This document shows positions 1-6,614 of a stretch of 14,929 nucleotides of DNA, piece by piece (within the stretch, counting starts at the first letter, position 1; every line of letters begins with the position of its first letter). The DNA lies in NCBI GenBank assembly GCA_025055465.1, contig JANWXA010000020.1, positions 1 through 14,929 of the forward strand, in the 5' to 3' direction. The position numbers and the translations under genes were made by a program. Source of the DNA: Candidatus Kapaibacterium sp. (GTDB taxonomy: Bacteria; Bacteroidota; Ignavibacteria; Kapaibacteriales; HRBIN21). The notes beneath the pieces were generated by a model. That model was given only the letters and a program-made list of their open reading frames with translations. It did not search any database and was not told the origin of the DNA.

Positions 1-357
1 GTCAAATACCAGGAGCTGAGCAGCGAGCGTTTAGGGGAAGCCTCGGCCGCCATCCGCGAGCGGGTTATCCGGGCACGTAATCGGCAGGCCGAGCGTTTTC
101 GAGCTCTTCCAGGCATCTATAAGAACGCTGACATGAGCACTCAGGAAATCTGTCGCTTCTGTCGCATTGATGCTCGCGGACAAGAGCTGCTCCGCACAGC
201 AATGCACCGTTTGGGGCTCTCGGCCCGCGCCTACGACCGCATCCTCAAGGTTGCCAGAACCATCGCAGACTTGGAAGGTCGTGAAGAAATCCAGATCCAC
301 CACCTTGCCGAAGCTGTACAATACCGTAGCCTGGACCGCCAGTATTGGCAGGCATGA
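1..357 (+). CDS. comM: ComM/YifB family Mg-chelatase-like AAA+ ATPase, C-terminal part (5' end outside window)
   Basis: The reading frame is open from base 1 and ends at TGA 355-357, giving the last 118 residues of a protein that is usually about 500 residues long. What is seen is the C-terminal Mg-chelatase-like domain: a GEASAAIRERVIRAR stretch, then NADMSTQEIC, LGLSARAYDRILKVARTIAD and HHLAEAVQYRSLDRQYW, which are hallmark segments of this family. In naturally competent bacteria ComM is a hexameric helicase that promotes branch migration during integration of transforming DNA; many non-competent bacteria also carry it. The ATPase core (Walker A and B) lies upstream of the window and cannot be checked. 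The stop overlaps the pdxB start as ATGA, so the two genes are probably co-transcribed. The internal ATG at 133 is not the start, because conserved family sequence continues upstream of it. Confidence 0.93.
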   Translation, partial: VKYQELSSERLGEASAAIRERVIRARNRQAERFRALPGIYKNADMSTQEICRFCRIDARGQELLRTAMHRLGLSARAYDRILKVARTIADLEGREEIQIHHLAEAVQYRSLDRQYWQA

Positions 358-1481
358 AGCGACCTGTTTGCTGTATTGATCCGACGATCCCGCTGTTGGC
401 GGAAGCACTGCAGCCCTTTGTCCGACTGTACTGCCTGCCAGGCACTGAGCTGTCGCCCGAAATCCTGAAACGCCTTCGCTGCCATGCCCTCTTTGTCCGG
501 GCAAATACTCGAGTAGATGCAGCGCTTGTAGCAGGAACCCCTATCCGCTTCGTTGGGACGCCCAGTGCCGGGATTGACCATATCGCTGTGGAAGAACTCC
601 AGCAACTGGGTATTACAGTTATCCATACTCCGGGGTGCAATGCCAACTCTGTTGCTGAGTACGTACTGGTGGCCCTCCTCTTGTGGGCAGCGTTCCCCGA
701 ACGGCGCCTCTCTACAGAGCGGCTGGGGATCATTGGCTTCGGAAATATTGGACGCCGTGTTGCTTCCTACGCACGCCAGTTGGGCATGGAGGTCTGGGTT
801 AATGACCCTCCGCTTGCCCGGCAGGGGTTCCGCTTTCCAGAATGGGTCGTCTATGCTCCAACGGTGCGCGAGCTCTGTGCCGCTTGCTCTGCAGTCTCAC
901 TCCACGTCCCCCTGATGCGGTCAGGCCCAGACGCTACGTGGCATCTGCTTAGCTACGAGGAACTCGCCTTACTGCCACAGGGCAGTCTATTGGTGCAGAC
1001 ATCCCGCGGCGGCGTACTGGACGAAGCAGCCCTGGAGGCCATACTCCCAGAAAAGCGCTCTGTCCTGGCGCTGGACGTCTGGGAGCAGGAACCGTCGGTC
1101 AATTGGCACCTGGTAGATCATGCTGTACTGGCAACTCCTCACATCGCTGGCTACGCATGGCAAGCTCGTGTACGCTGCTCCCAAAAGCTCGTGCACCATT
1201 TCGCCAAATGGGCTGGAATAGTTATACCAGAAACCCCCTTTCTCGCTGCACTGGAATACGTTCCACCCCCCCCGACTGAGCTTCCCTGGACCAATCCGAA
1301 AGAACTTCTCAAGTTATTGCAGCAGCGGCGCAAGCTTGGCGAAGACACTCATTCCCTGAGGGCTTGGCGTCGCCTATCTCCCAGCCGTCAGCACCATGCA
1401 TTCCGAACTTTTCGAGAAAGCTACCCCCGACGGTATGAGACGCTGAGCCTACCAGAAGACTCACTGCCGACTTGTCAATAA
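354..1481 (+). CDS. pdxB: 4-phosphoerythronate dehydrogenase (PdxB)
   Basis: A 375-residue NAD-dependent D-2-hydroxyacid dehydrogenase. It oxidises 4-phospho-D-erythronate in the DXP-dependent pathway to pyridoxal phosphate, in the cytoplasm. The PdxB assignment rests on GTPSAGIDHI (68-77), PGCNANSVAEYV (93-104), the nucleotide motif GFGNIG (128-133), DPPLARQG (151-158), HVPLMRSGPDATWHLL (184-199) and DVWEQEP (241-247). The catalytic triad would be R218, E246 and H263 (in TPHIAGY). A C-terminal segment with FRTFRESYPRRYE (350-362) resembles the PdxB-specific dimerisation domain, and the length fits the family (about 380). ATG 354 is preferred over TTG 345 because it forms an ATGA overlap with comM; a weak GGCAGG precedes it. 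The gene carries a run of eight C at 1266-1273. Its 3' end overlaps the convergent MFS gene by 21 bases. Confidence 0.92.
   Translation: MKRPVCCIDPTIPLLAEALQPFVRLYCLPGTELSPEILKRLRCHALFVRANTRVDAALVAGTPIRFVGTPSAGIDHIAVEELQQLGITVIHTPGCNANSVAEYVLVALLLWAAFPERRLSTERLGIIGFGNIGRRVASYARQLGMEVWVNDPPLARQGFRFPEWVVYAPTVRELCAACSAVSLHVPLMRSGPDATWHLLSYEELALLPQGSLLVQTSRGGVLDEAALEAILPEKRSVLALDVWEQEPSVNWHLVDHAVLATPHIAGYAWQARVRCSQKLVHHFAKWAGIVIPETPFLAALEYVPPPPTELPWTNPKELLKLLQQRRKLGEDTHSLRAWRRLSPSRQHHAFRTFRESYPRRYETLSLPEDSLPTCQ
1266..1273 (+). repeat. C8 homopolymer tract inside pdxB
   Basis: Eight consecutive C residues lie in the codons for a PPPP run (residues 304-307), between the NAD-binding core and the C-terminal domain. 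The reading frame is intact as given. A one-base slip would remove the C-terminal domain while leaving the catalytic core. Such tracts can vary in vivo and are also prone to sequencing error. Confidence 0.6.
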
Positions 1482-2702
1482 GCGCAGCAGAAACCGGACC
1501 GTCCAGCGCATTTGCGGATTCACCAGCGAAAGTGCTGCCATCAACGCTGCCGAAATACCAAAGACCCACCCCATTCCGAAGGAGGTGGCGAGAATACTGC
1601 CAAGCAGCGGTCCCAACAAGTTCCCCAGCAAGGTTGCACTGCTGCCAACTCCCATAACACTACTCCGGAGCATCGCAGGAGCATGAGTACTCAGCAGCAC
1701 GTAGAAGGTCGGCAAAACCCCAGCAACGGCTGCCCCTACGAGCGCTCGGGATATGACAACGAGAGTGTAGTGTGGCGTAAGCGCCTGTACAGCGTAGAAA
1801 GCGGCAGCGGCTGTAGTGCACAGTAAAAGCGTGCGTCTATGCCCGTACCGCTCAGCATAGCGCGCCCACAGCGGGGATGCTAACGCCATCATAAGACCAG
1901 CACCCCCAACAGAAATCCCCGTGACTGTGGATAGGAACTTTCCCGGCGCTTGAAGCTGTTCCAAGTACAACGGGAATATCGGAGCCGGCAGCATCATCGC
2001 TGCCTGCGACACCACAATACTCCCCAAGATACCCAGCACCGGTGGGGCCTTCACGACAAGACGAAAGGGCGTCAAGACCGACAACACACCTGCTCTCCCC
2101 GGCTTTCGAGATTCTCGAACAAAGCGCCACACGGTTATGCCACTGATAATACAGAGCAGCCCGACCAGGAAGAAGGTCCACTGCATACCAACAATGTCCG
2201 AGATAATGCCTCCGAGAAGCGGCCCGAGAACACTTCCTGTCGCCGTCGCGCTTTGCAGGAGACTCAGAGCATAACCAACTCGCTGTGGAGGGGTCTCTGC
2301 CGCGACAAAACCTGTTGTCGCCGCAATGAAGCCACTAAGAGCTCCTTGCAGCAGACGCAGCACGAAAAGTGTCTCCACACTTGTCGTCAATCCCATGAGG
2401 AACACCGTAATTCCCAGCCCGAAGGCAGCCCGCACTACGACAAGCTTTCGACCGAAGCGGTCGGCGACGATTCCCCACACCGGGGTTGCAAGAATGGCGG
2501 TAATGAAGGGCGCTGCTATCAGCAGCCCGCTCCACCACTGGGCCTGGGGCGGCGCAAAATGGCCCAGGTACCGAACATAGAGCGGTAGGAAAGGCAAAAA
2601 GGCACTCATGCCCACCATAGCGATGAGCTGAGCAACCCAAAGGATGCGAAGATTCCAACGCCAGTAGGAATAAGGTGGGAAAGAACCTATCGAGCTTTCC
2701 AT
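1461..2702 (-). CDS. MFS transporter, DHA1 drug-efflux type, MdtG-like
   Basis: A 413-residue inner-membrane protein with about 12 predicted hydrophobic segments in two halves. The N-terminal half has FLPFLPLYVRYLG (35-47) and a canonical MFS motif A, GIVADRFGRK (77-86). A degenerate copy, ARYAERYGHRR, opens the second half, as expected for the internal duplication. The order and spacing of segments such as WWSGL, LGPLLGG and LGNLLGPLLG resemble E. coli MdtG, a proton-driven multidrug exporter, but substrate cannot be told from sequence. It is the last gene of the minus-strand run, 16 bases after the GT2 stop, and has no good Shine-Dalgarno sequence, so it may rely on coupling. Its position beside two glycosyltransferases leaves open a role in exporting a glycan or lipid precursor; generic efflux is the safer call. 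The stop lies inside the 3' end of pdxB. Confidence 0.87.
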   Translation of the reverse strand: MESSIGSFPPYSYWRWNLRILWVAQLIAMVGMSAFLPFLPLYVRYLGHFAPPQAQWWSGLLIAAPFITAILATPVWGIVADRFGRKLVVVRAAFGLGITVFLMGLTTSVETLFVLRLLQGALSGFIAATTGFVAAETPPQRVGYALSLLQSATATGSVLGPLLGGIISDIVGMQWTFFLVGLLCIISGITVWRFVRESRKPGRAGVLSVLTPFRLVVKAPPVLGILGSIVVSQAAMMLPAPIFPLYLEQLQAPGKFLSTVTGISVGGAGLMMALASPLWARYAERYGHRRTLLLCTTAAAAFYAVQALTPHYTLVVISRALVGAAVAGVLPTFYVLLSTHAPAMLRSSVMGVGSSATLLGNLLGPLLGSILATSFGMGWVFGISAALMAALSLVNPQMRWTVRFLLRLLTSRQ

Positions 2703-2718
2703 CCGCTATCAGCCATGA

Positions 2719-3453
2719 TCACAGAGAGGAATGATCCCGGTGAATACGACGAATACAAGCCACCTCTATGAGCATCCGGAGCGGATCCCGCAACAGGTGA
2801 ACATGACTATGTGGATCATTTCGCCAATGTACCGGGAACTGTGAGATCCGGCAGCCTGCCCGCGCCGCTAAGTAAAGAATCTCCACATCGAAGCCAAAAC
2901 CCGAGATCCGAGCACGTCGAAAAAGGCGCTCTGCAACATCAGCACGGAAGCCCTTGAAACCACACTGCGAATCCTCCACCTCTCGGAGCTGGGGCAGATC
3001 CCGGAAAACCAGCCATTGGACAAGACGACGGAAGAGACGCCCCATCCACCGCCGGTACGCAGGCTGGGGGCGAAGCAGCCGACTGGGGTCCAATTCCCGG
3101 CTCCCAATGCACATATCAGCACCGGACTCCAAGCAACCGAGCATTGGCTCCAGTTCCTCTATTGGCGTAGACAAATCTGCATCTGTGAAGACACGGTAGC
3201 GCCCGCGTGCCCACAACATGCCCTCCCGAACTGCTACACCTTTGCCCCGGTTCTGCTGAAAGCGAAGCAGAGTAACCGCGGGCACGTATCGGGCAACGAC
3301 TTCAGCGGTGGCGTCCTGGGAACCGTCGTCTACGACAATGACTTCGTAGGCATAGGGTTGGTGTTGGAGATACGCTAAGACCTGTTCCAAAGTACGCCCA
3401 ATCCGTTCAGCTTCATTGTAAGCTGGGATAACCAGCGACACATACGGCACCAT
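2719..3453 (-). CDS. GT2 family glycosyltransferase, ALG5-like (polyprenyl-phosphate sugar synthase)
   Basis: A 244-residue cytosolic GT-A enzyme. Visible motifs are SLVIPAYNEAERI (6-18), the nucleotide-sugar site VDDGSQDAT (41-49), the metal-binding DAD in FTDADLSTP (91-93), IGSRE (116-120), DSQCGFKGF (161-169) and FGFDVEILYLA (186-196). The DSQCGFKGF block and the closing RDPLRMLIEVACIRRI are typical of dolichyl-phosphate beta-glucosyltransferase (ALG5)-like enzymes, which move a hexose from a nucleotide sugar to a polyprenyl phosphate. It has no membrane segments of its own, unlike ALG5 (N-terminal) or some DPM-type enzymes (C-terminal). The start lies 3 bases after the GT117 stop with no Shine-Dalgarno sequence, which implies translational coupling. 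The natural inference is that it makes the lipid-linked sugar donor for the upstream GT117 enzyme. Sugar identity (glucose, mannose or other) cannot be read from the sequence. Confidence 0.88.
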   Translation of the reverse strand: MVPYVSLVIPAYNEAERIGRTLEQVLAYLQHQPYAYEVIVVDDGSQDATAEVVARYVPAVTLLRFQQNRGKGVAVREGMLWARGRYRVFTDADLSTPIEELEPMLGCLESGADMCIGSRELDPSRLLRPQPAYRRWMGRLFRRLVQWLVFRDLPQLREVEDSQCGFKGFRADVAERLFRRARISGFGFDVEILYLAARAGCRISQFPVHWRNDPHSHVHLLRDPLRMLIEVACIRRIHRDHSSL

Positions 3454-3456
3454 AAC

Positions 3457-6400
3457 TTACAGCGTATCGCCTGAAGCCGTATCTGCCAGCTTCTGTCTAA
3501 GCCGGTCTATGTAGGAGCGGAGCTGCGGAATCATAGAGCGCAGAGTCTCGTCGGAAGAGGCCTCGTAGCTCGTGAGAATTGCCTCCGCCGTGTCTAACGC
3601 TTCGCGATATTTCCCTTGGGATTCTAAGCGAGCAATCTCCATCTCACGAAGACGTGCCTGAATTGTGGCATCGTTGGGGTACTCCAGCAGAAGCTGTTGC
3701 AACAGTAAGCGTGCCTGATCGTGGTCACCGGCTAACTGGTATGCCTCTGCTGCCAGCCATCGCGGGTTGTAGTACTGGACCGCTGTCTCTCCTCGCGCTA
3801 TCTCCGGCGTATTAGCAACGAGTTCAGCACTCTTTGCCGCCATCAAGGCAAAGCGTCGCGCCTGTTCCAAAGCGCCTGCCCGATGGTAAAGTTGCGCTAC
3901 ATTATACGCCAGCCAGTATGATAAGGGAAACTGCCCAGCAGAGATGTAACGGTCCATCGTGTCCAATACCGCCGCTGCCTTCGCCGACTCCCCTTGCCGT
4001 TCCAACAGATGCGCAGCGTAGCGGATGAAGAGCATGCGATAGTTGACAATGAGCCGGCGACTTACCTCATCGTAGTAGACATTTGGGTTATGCAAGTTGC
4101 GAAACTTGAAGCCATAGCGCGGCTCCGTGTGATAATGTTCACTATTATCCATGTTCAGCAGGCAGGCCTCCATAACTGTGGGATCTATTGCTTCCCCCTG
4201 CTGTCCTGCACCCTGGGGGACTGGGCAAACGCGGTAGACCATCCCCTCCAGGCGCAAATAGCGATCCAAACCAGCATAGGCATCCGAGCCTACAGTAATG
4301 GAGAAGTAGACCGGGCGTTCAAAGCGGGTCTGCTGGAGAATGTCCAGAACAAGCTTATCCTGCACGCGGAAAAGATAGGTCGTCTGGTTCTGTTCTTGCC
4401 GCCAGGGCATTCCAACAAAGATAAACTGCATGAGTCCTGTGCGTAGGAGCACGGAATCTTGGGTAAACCGCTCTAAAACCTCCCGGCGAACAGGGATAGT
4501 GACTTGCCGGGCTGTTCCCACCTCTGGCTGCAGTGCTCGGGGCGAGTCCTCCGATTCCAGTGCCTCGTCTGGAAAACTCAGCGGAATACGCTTTGCCCCG
4601 TATGGTTCTCGATGTTTCAATTGGCGAATATACCACAACGTGTTGCCAAGCGAGAGGTTCACAATGCGGATATCGCGTCGCACCCCCGCTACGTCCTGCA
4701 GATACCAGAGGGGAAAGGTATCGTTATCACCATTGGTAAAGAGGATGGCGTCGCGCTCGCAACTCTGCAAAATGTTGTACGAATGGTCAAAGGGTAGGTA
4801 ATTCCCAGACCGGTCGTGGATACGCCACCCATTTACCCCCATATTAATCGGTGCCGCCAAAGCTGTCGCTCCAATGCCTACCAGCACAGCTACCTGTGGC
4901 AGCGACTTCAGCAAACGCTGTCGCAAGAATTCCACCACGTTGTATGATCCAAGCCCAATCCAAAAGCAGAAAACAAAGAAAGAACCTACGTAGAAGTAGT
5001 CACGCTCGCGTGGCTGCGGAAGTTGCTGGTTCTGCGCAATAGCTGCCAGAACACCCATGAGGAGAAAAGTCATCAGCATCGCCCACCCCGTACGCCGATC
5101 CCGCTTGAAGTGGTACACCAGGCCCAGAAGACCTAACAGCAGGGGCAATCCAAAGAAGCGCACCGGGAAGGTATCAGCGTAACCAGAATCATAATTGTAA
5201 GGCAGAGCATCCCTTTTGGTGGCAGTCGGTCCAGCAGCAGGTGCATCCTGAATGTCGCTCATGCGCCCAACATAGTTCCAGAAAAAGTAGCGCAGGTACA
5301 TATGGGAAACCTGGTACTCCCAAAGGTAGCGCATTTCGCCTGCAAAGTTGACTCGGTGCCAATTGGGCACCGGTACAGTGGCGCCATCGCGTCGCTGGAC
5401 TCGCTCAATTCTCGGAGGATACCAGGTCCCGTATTTAGAATAGTGTTGCGAGTAATAGGGGTCATCATAACGGTATCGGCGTGGCCACCATGGGGTTTCT
5501 CCGTACTGTTCCCGCCCAAGATAGCTAATAAGTTTCGGCAGCGAACTCGGCTCGTTCTCATTCATTGGCGGATGAGAATTTGAGCGGATTAGCACATGAG
5601 CATAGGTCGTAAATCCCAGGACGACGGCAAAGAACGCGCTCAATGCTAACGCTACTTCTGCCCGCTGCCTCTGATATGCCCGGTATAACTGCCATCCCAG
5701 GAATCCAAGCAAAGCCAGAGTAAAGAGAGAGATCACCGGGCTATCCTCAACGAGATGCTCCCGAGCTTCAGTCCGGAAAGGTATATCACCAGCCAGCAGC
5801 GCTGGCAACCACTGGGTAATCCCCCAATAAATGAGGGCAAAGCCGAGCAACGGGATTCCTAACCAAAGAATAAAGTAGCGGACGTTCCTTAGCCGAGCTT
5901 CTGCCGGATTCATACCGTACTTGCGGAAGACCGCCAAATACAAGATCCCCGGTACTGCCAAGATGCTCAGAAGATGCACGCCGATAGAGAGCCCTACCAA
6001 GTACGCTGCCAGTAACAAGTAGCGTTCGCTCCCAGGCTCATCAGCGCGAACATACCAGAGAAAGCCTAAGTATAGAACGACTCCTACAAAGAGGAGCGAA
6101 AGCGCATATACTTCTGACTCCACGGCATTGAACCAAACAGTATCACTGAAAGTCAATGCCAAAGCCCCTACCGCCGAAGCCCCATAAATGTGGAGGGCAT
6201 CCGCCATCGAAGTTATGCCCGTCTTCCACACGCGCTCTAGAACCAACGCCAACAGCAGGTACAGGACAACCGATGCCACCGCACTGGAGAGCGCCGACAG
6301 CAAGTTGATGCGCCATCCGGGATCCCCAAATGGCAACATATGGAAGAGCTTCCCCATCATGAGGAACAGCGGTGCTCCTGGCGGATGTGGCACTTGCTGC

Positions 6401-6531
6401 CAGGCGATGGCCGCGGAAAACTCCCCACAATCCCAGAAGGGGACTGAGGGCTGCAGGGTTGCTATGTACGTAGCCGCTGAGATGGCAAAAACGGTAAGAG
6501 CTCCAATGCGTCGCACTGTCTTGGCGTTCAT
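3457..6531 (-). CDS. GT117 (DUF2723/TMEM260-like) integral membrane glycosyltransferase with C-terminal TPR region
   Basis: A 1024-residue GT-C-type protein. About 12 membrane segments are spread over roughly residues 8-560. The first periplasmic loop holds VPFWDCGEF (30-38) with acidic D34 and E37, placed where GT-C enzymes carry catalytic or metal-binding acids, followed by VPHPPGAPLF. Other family signatures are NSHPPMNENEP, PWWPRRYRYDD, QPRERDYFYVGSFFVF and FTNGDNDTFPLWYLQ. The last 200 residues are helical repeats with TPR-like spacing (for example AAEAYQLAGDHDQARLLLQQLL). The family (PF11028, CAZy GT117) includes human TMEM260, a protein O-mannosyltransferase; the bacterial acceptor is not established. 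Start choice: GTG at 6537 is possible, but ATG 6531 has GAGG 8 bases upstream, whereas GTG would have only 2. It is followed 3 bases later by the ALG5-like GT2 gene, the likely donor supplier. Confidence 0.9.
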   Translation of the reverse strand: MNAKTVRRIGALTVFAISAATYIATLQPSVPFWDCGEFSAAIAWQQVPHPPGAPLFLMMGKLFHMLPFGDPGWRINLLSALSSAVASVVLYLLLALVLERVWKTGITSMADALHIYGASAVGALALTFSDTVWFNAVESEVYALSLLFVGVVLYLGFLWYVRADEPGSERYLLLAAYLVGLSIGVHLLSILAVPGILYLAVFRKYGMNPAEARLRNVRYFILWLGIPLLGFALIYWGITQWLPALLAGDIPFRTEAREHLVEDSPVISLFTLALLGFLGWQLYRAYQRQRAEVALALSAFFAVVLGFTTYAHVLIRSNSHPPMNENEPSSLPKLISYLGREQYGETPWWPRRYRYDDPYYSQHYSKYGTWYPPRIERVQRRDGATVPVPNWHRVNFAGEMRYLWEYQVSHMYLRYFFWNYVGRMSDIQDAPAAGPTATKRDALPYNYDSGYADTFPVRFFGLPLLLGLLGLVYHFKRDRRTGWAMLMTFLLMGVLAAIAQNQQLPQPRERDYFYVGSFFVFCFWIGLGSYNVVEFLRQRLLKSLPQVAVLVGIGATALAAPINMGVNGWRIHDRSGNYLPFDHSYNILQSCERDAILFTNGDNDTFPLWYLQDVAGVRRDIRIVNLSLGNTLWYIRQLKHREPYGAKRIPLSFPDEALESEDSPRALQPEVGTARQVTIPVRREVLERFTQDSVLLRTGLMQFIFVGMPWRQEQNQTTYLFRVQDKLVLDILQQTRFERPVYFSITVGSDAYAGLDRYLRLEGMVYRVCPVPQGAGQQGEAIDPTVMEACLLNMDNSEHYHTEPRYGFKFRNLHNPNVYYDEVSRRLIVNYRMLFIRYAAHLLERQGESAKAAAVLDTMDRYISAGQFPLSYWLAYNVAQLYHRAGALEQARRFALMAAKSAELVANTPEIARGETAVQYYNPRWLAAEAYQLAGDHDQARLLLQQLLLEYPNDATIQARLREMEIARLESQGKYREALDTAEAILTSYEASSDETLRSMIPQLRSYIDRLRQKLADTASGDTL

Positions 6532-6539
6532 TCGCACTG

Positions 6540-6545
6540 CCTCAA
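6540..6545 (-). promoter_or_regulatory. Ribosome binding site deciding the GT117 start
   Basis: On the minus strand the sequence TTGAGG lies here. GAGG is 8 bases from ATG 6531 but only 2 bases from GTG 6537, which supports the shorter protein. Confidence 0.6.
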
Positions 6546-6572
6546 TTCAGGGAGACGGTTCCGAAAAACACA

Positions 6573-6580
6573 CAAAGCTA
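6573..6580 (-). promoter_or_regulatory. Possible Bacteroidota-type -7 element (TAGCTTTG) before the GT117 gene
   Basis: The minus strand reads TAGCTTTG, matching the TAnnTTTG -7 consensus known from Bacteroidota, about 42 bases upstream of ATG 6531. It sits in the 83-base gap between mrdA and the GT117 gene, the largest gap inside the minus-strand gene run. No TTG/TTTG -33 element is seen at the usual distance, so this is a weak candidate. If real, it would give the GT117-GT2-MFS genes their own transcription start. No terminator hairpin with a T tract was seen in the gap. Confidence 0.25.
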
Positions 6581-6614
6581 CGAAGCTATGGGGATGCACC
6601 CGCCCAGCCATCAG

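Noticed and set aside
345..353. TTG start three codons upstream for pdxB
   Set aside because: ATG 354 gives the usual ATGA overlap with comM and matches the family N-terminus.
1950..2588. Plus-strand 212-codon open frame
   Set aside because: It lies entirely antisense to the MFS transporter, has a polar low-complexity composition expected from the reverse of hydrophobic codons, and shows no family motif.
3371..3875. Shared CCTGTTCCAAAG in the GT2 and GT117 genes
   Set aside because: Both copies encode unrelated Leu-Glu-Gln stretches in different proteins; a 12-base match at this composition is not convincing as a functional repeat.
6573..6590. AGCT-acga-AGCT palindrome in the gap before the GT117 gene, considered as terminator or operator
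   Set aside because: The stem is only four bases and no T tract follows in the needed position.
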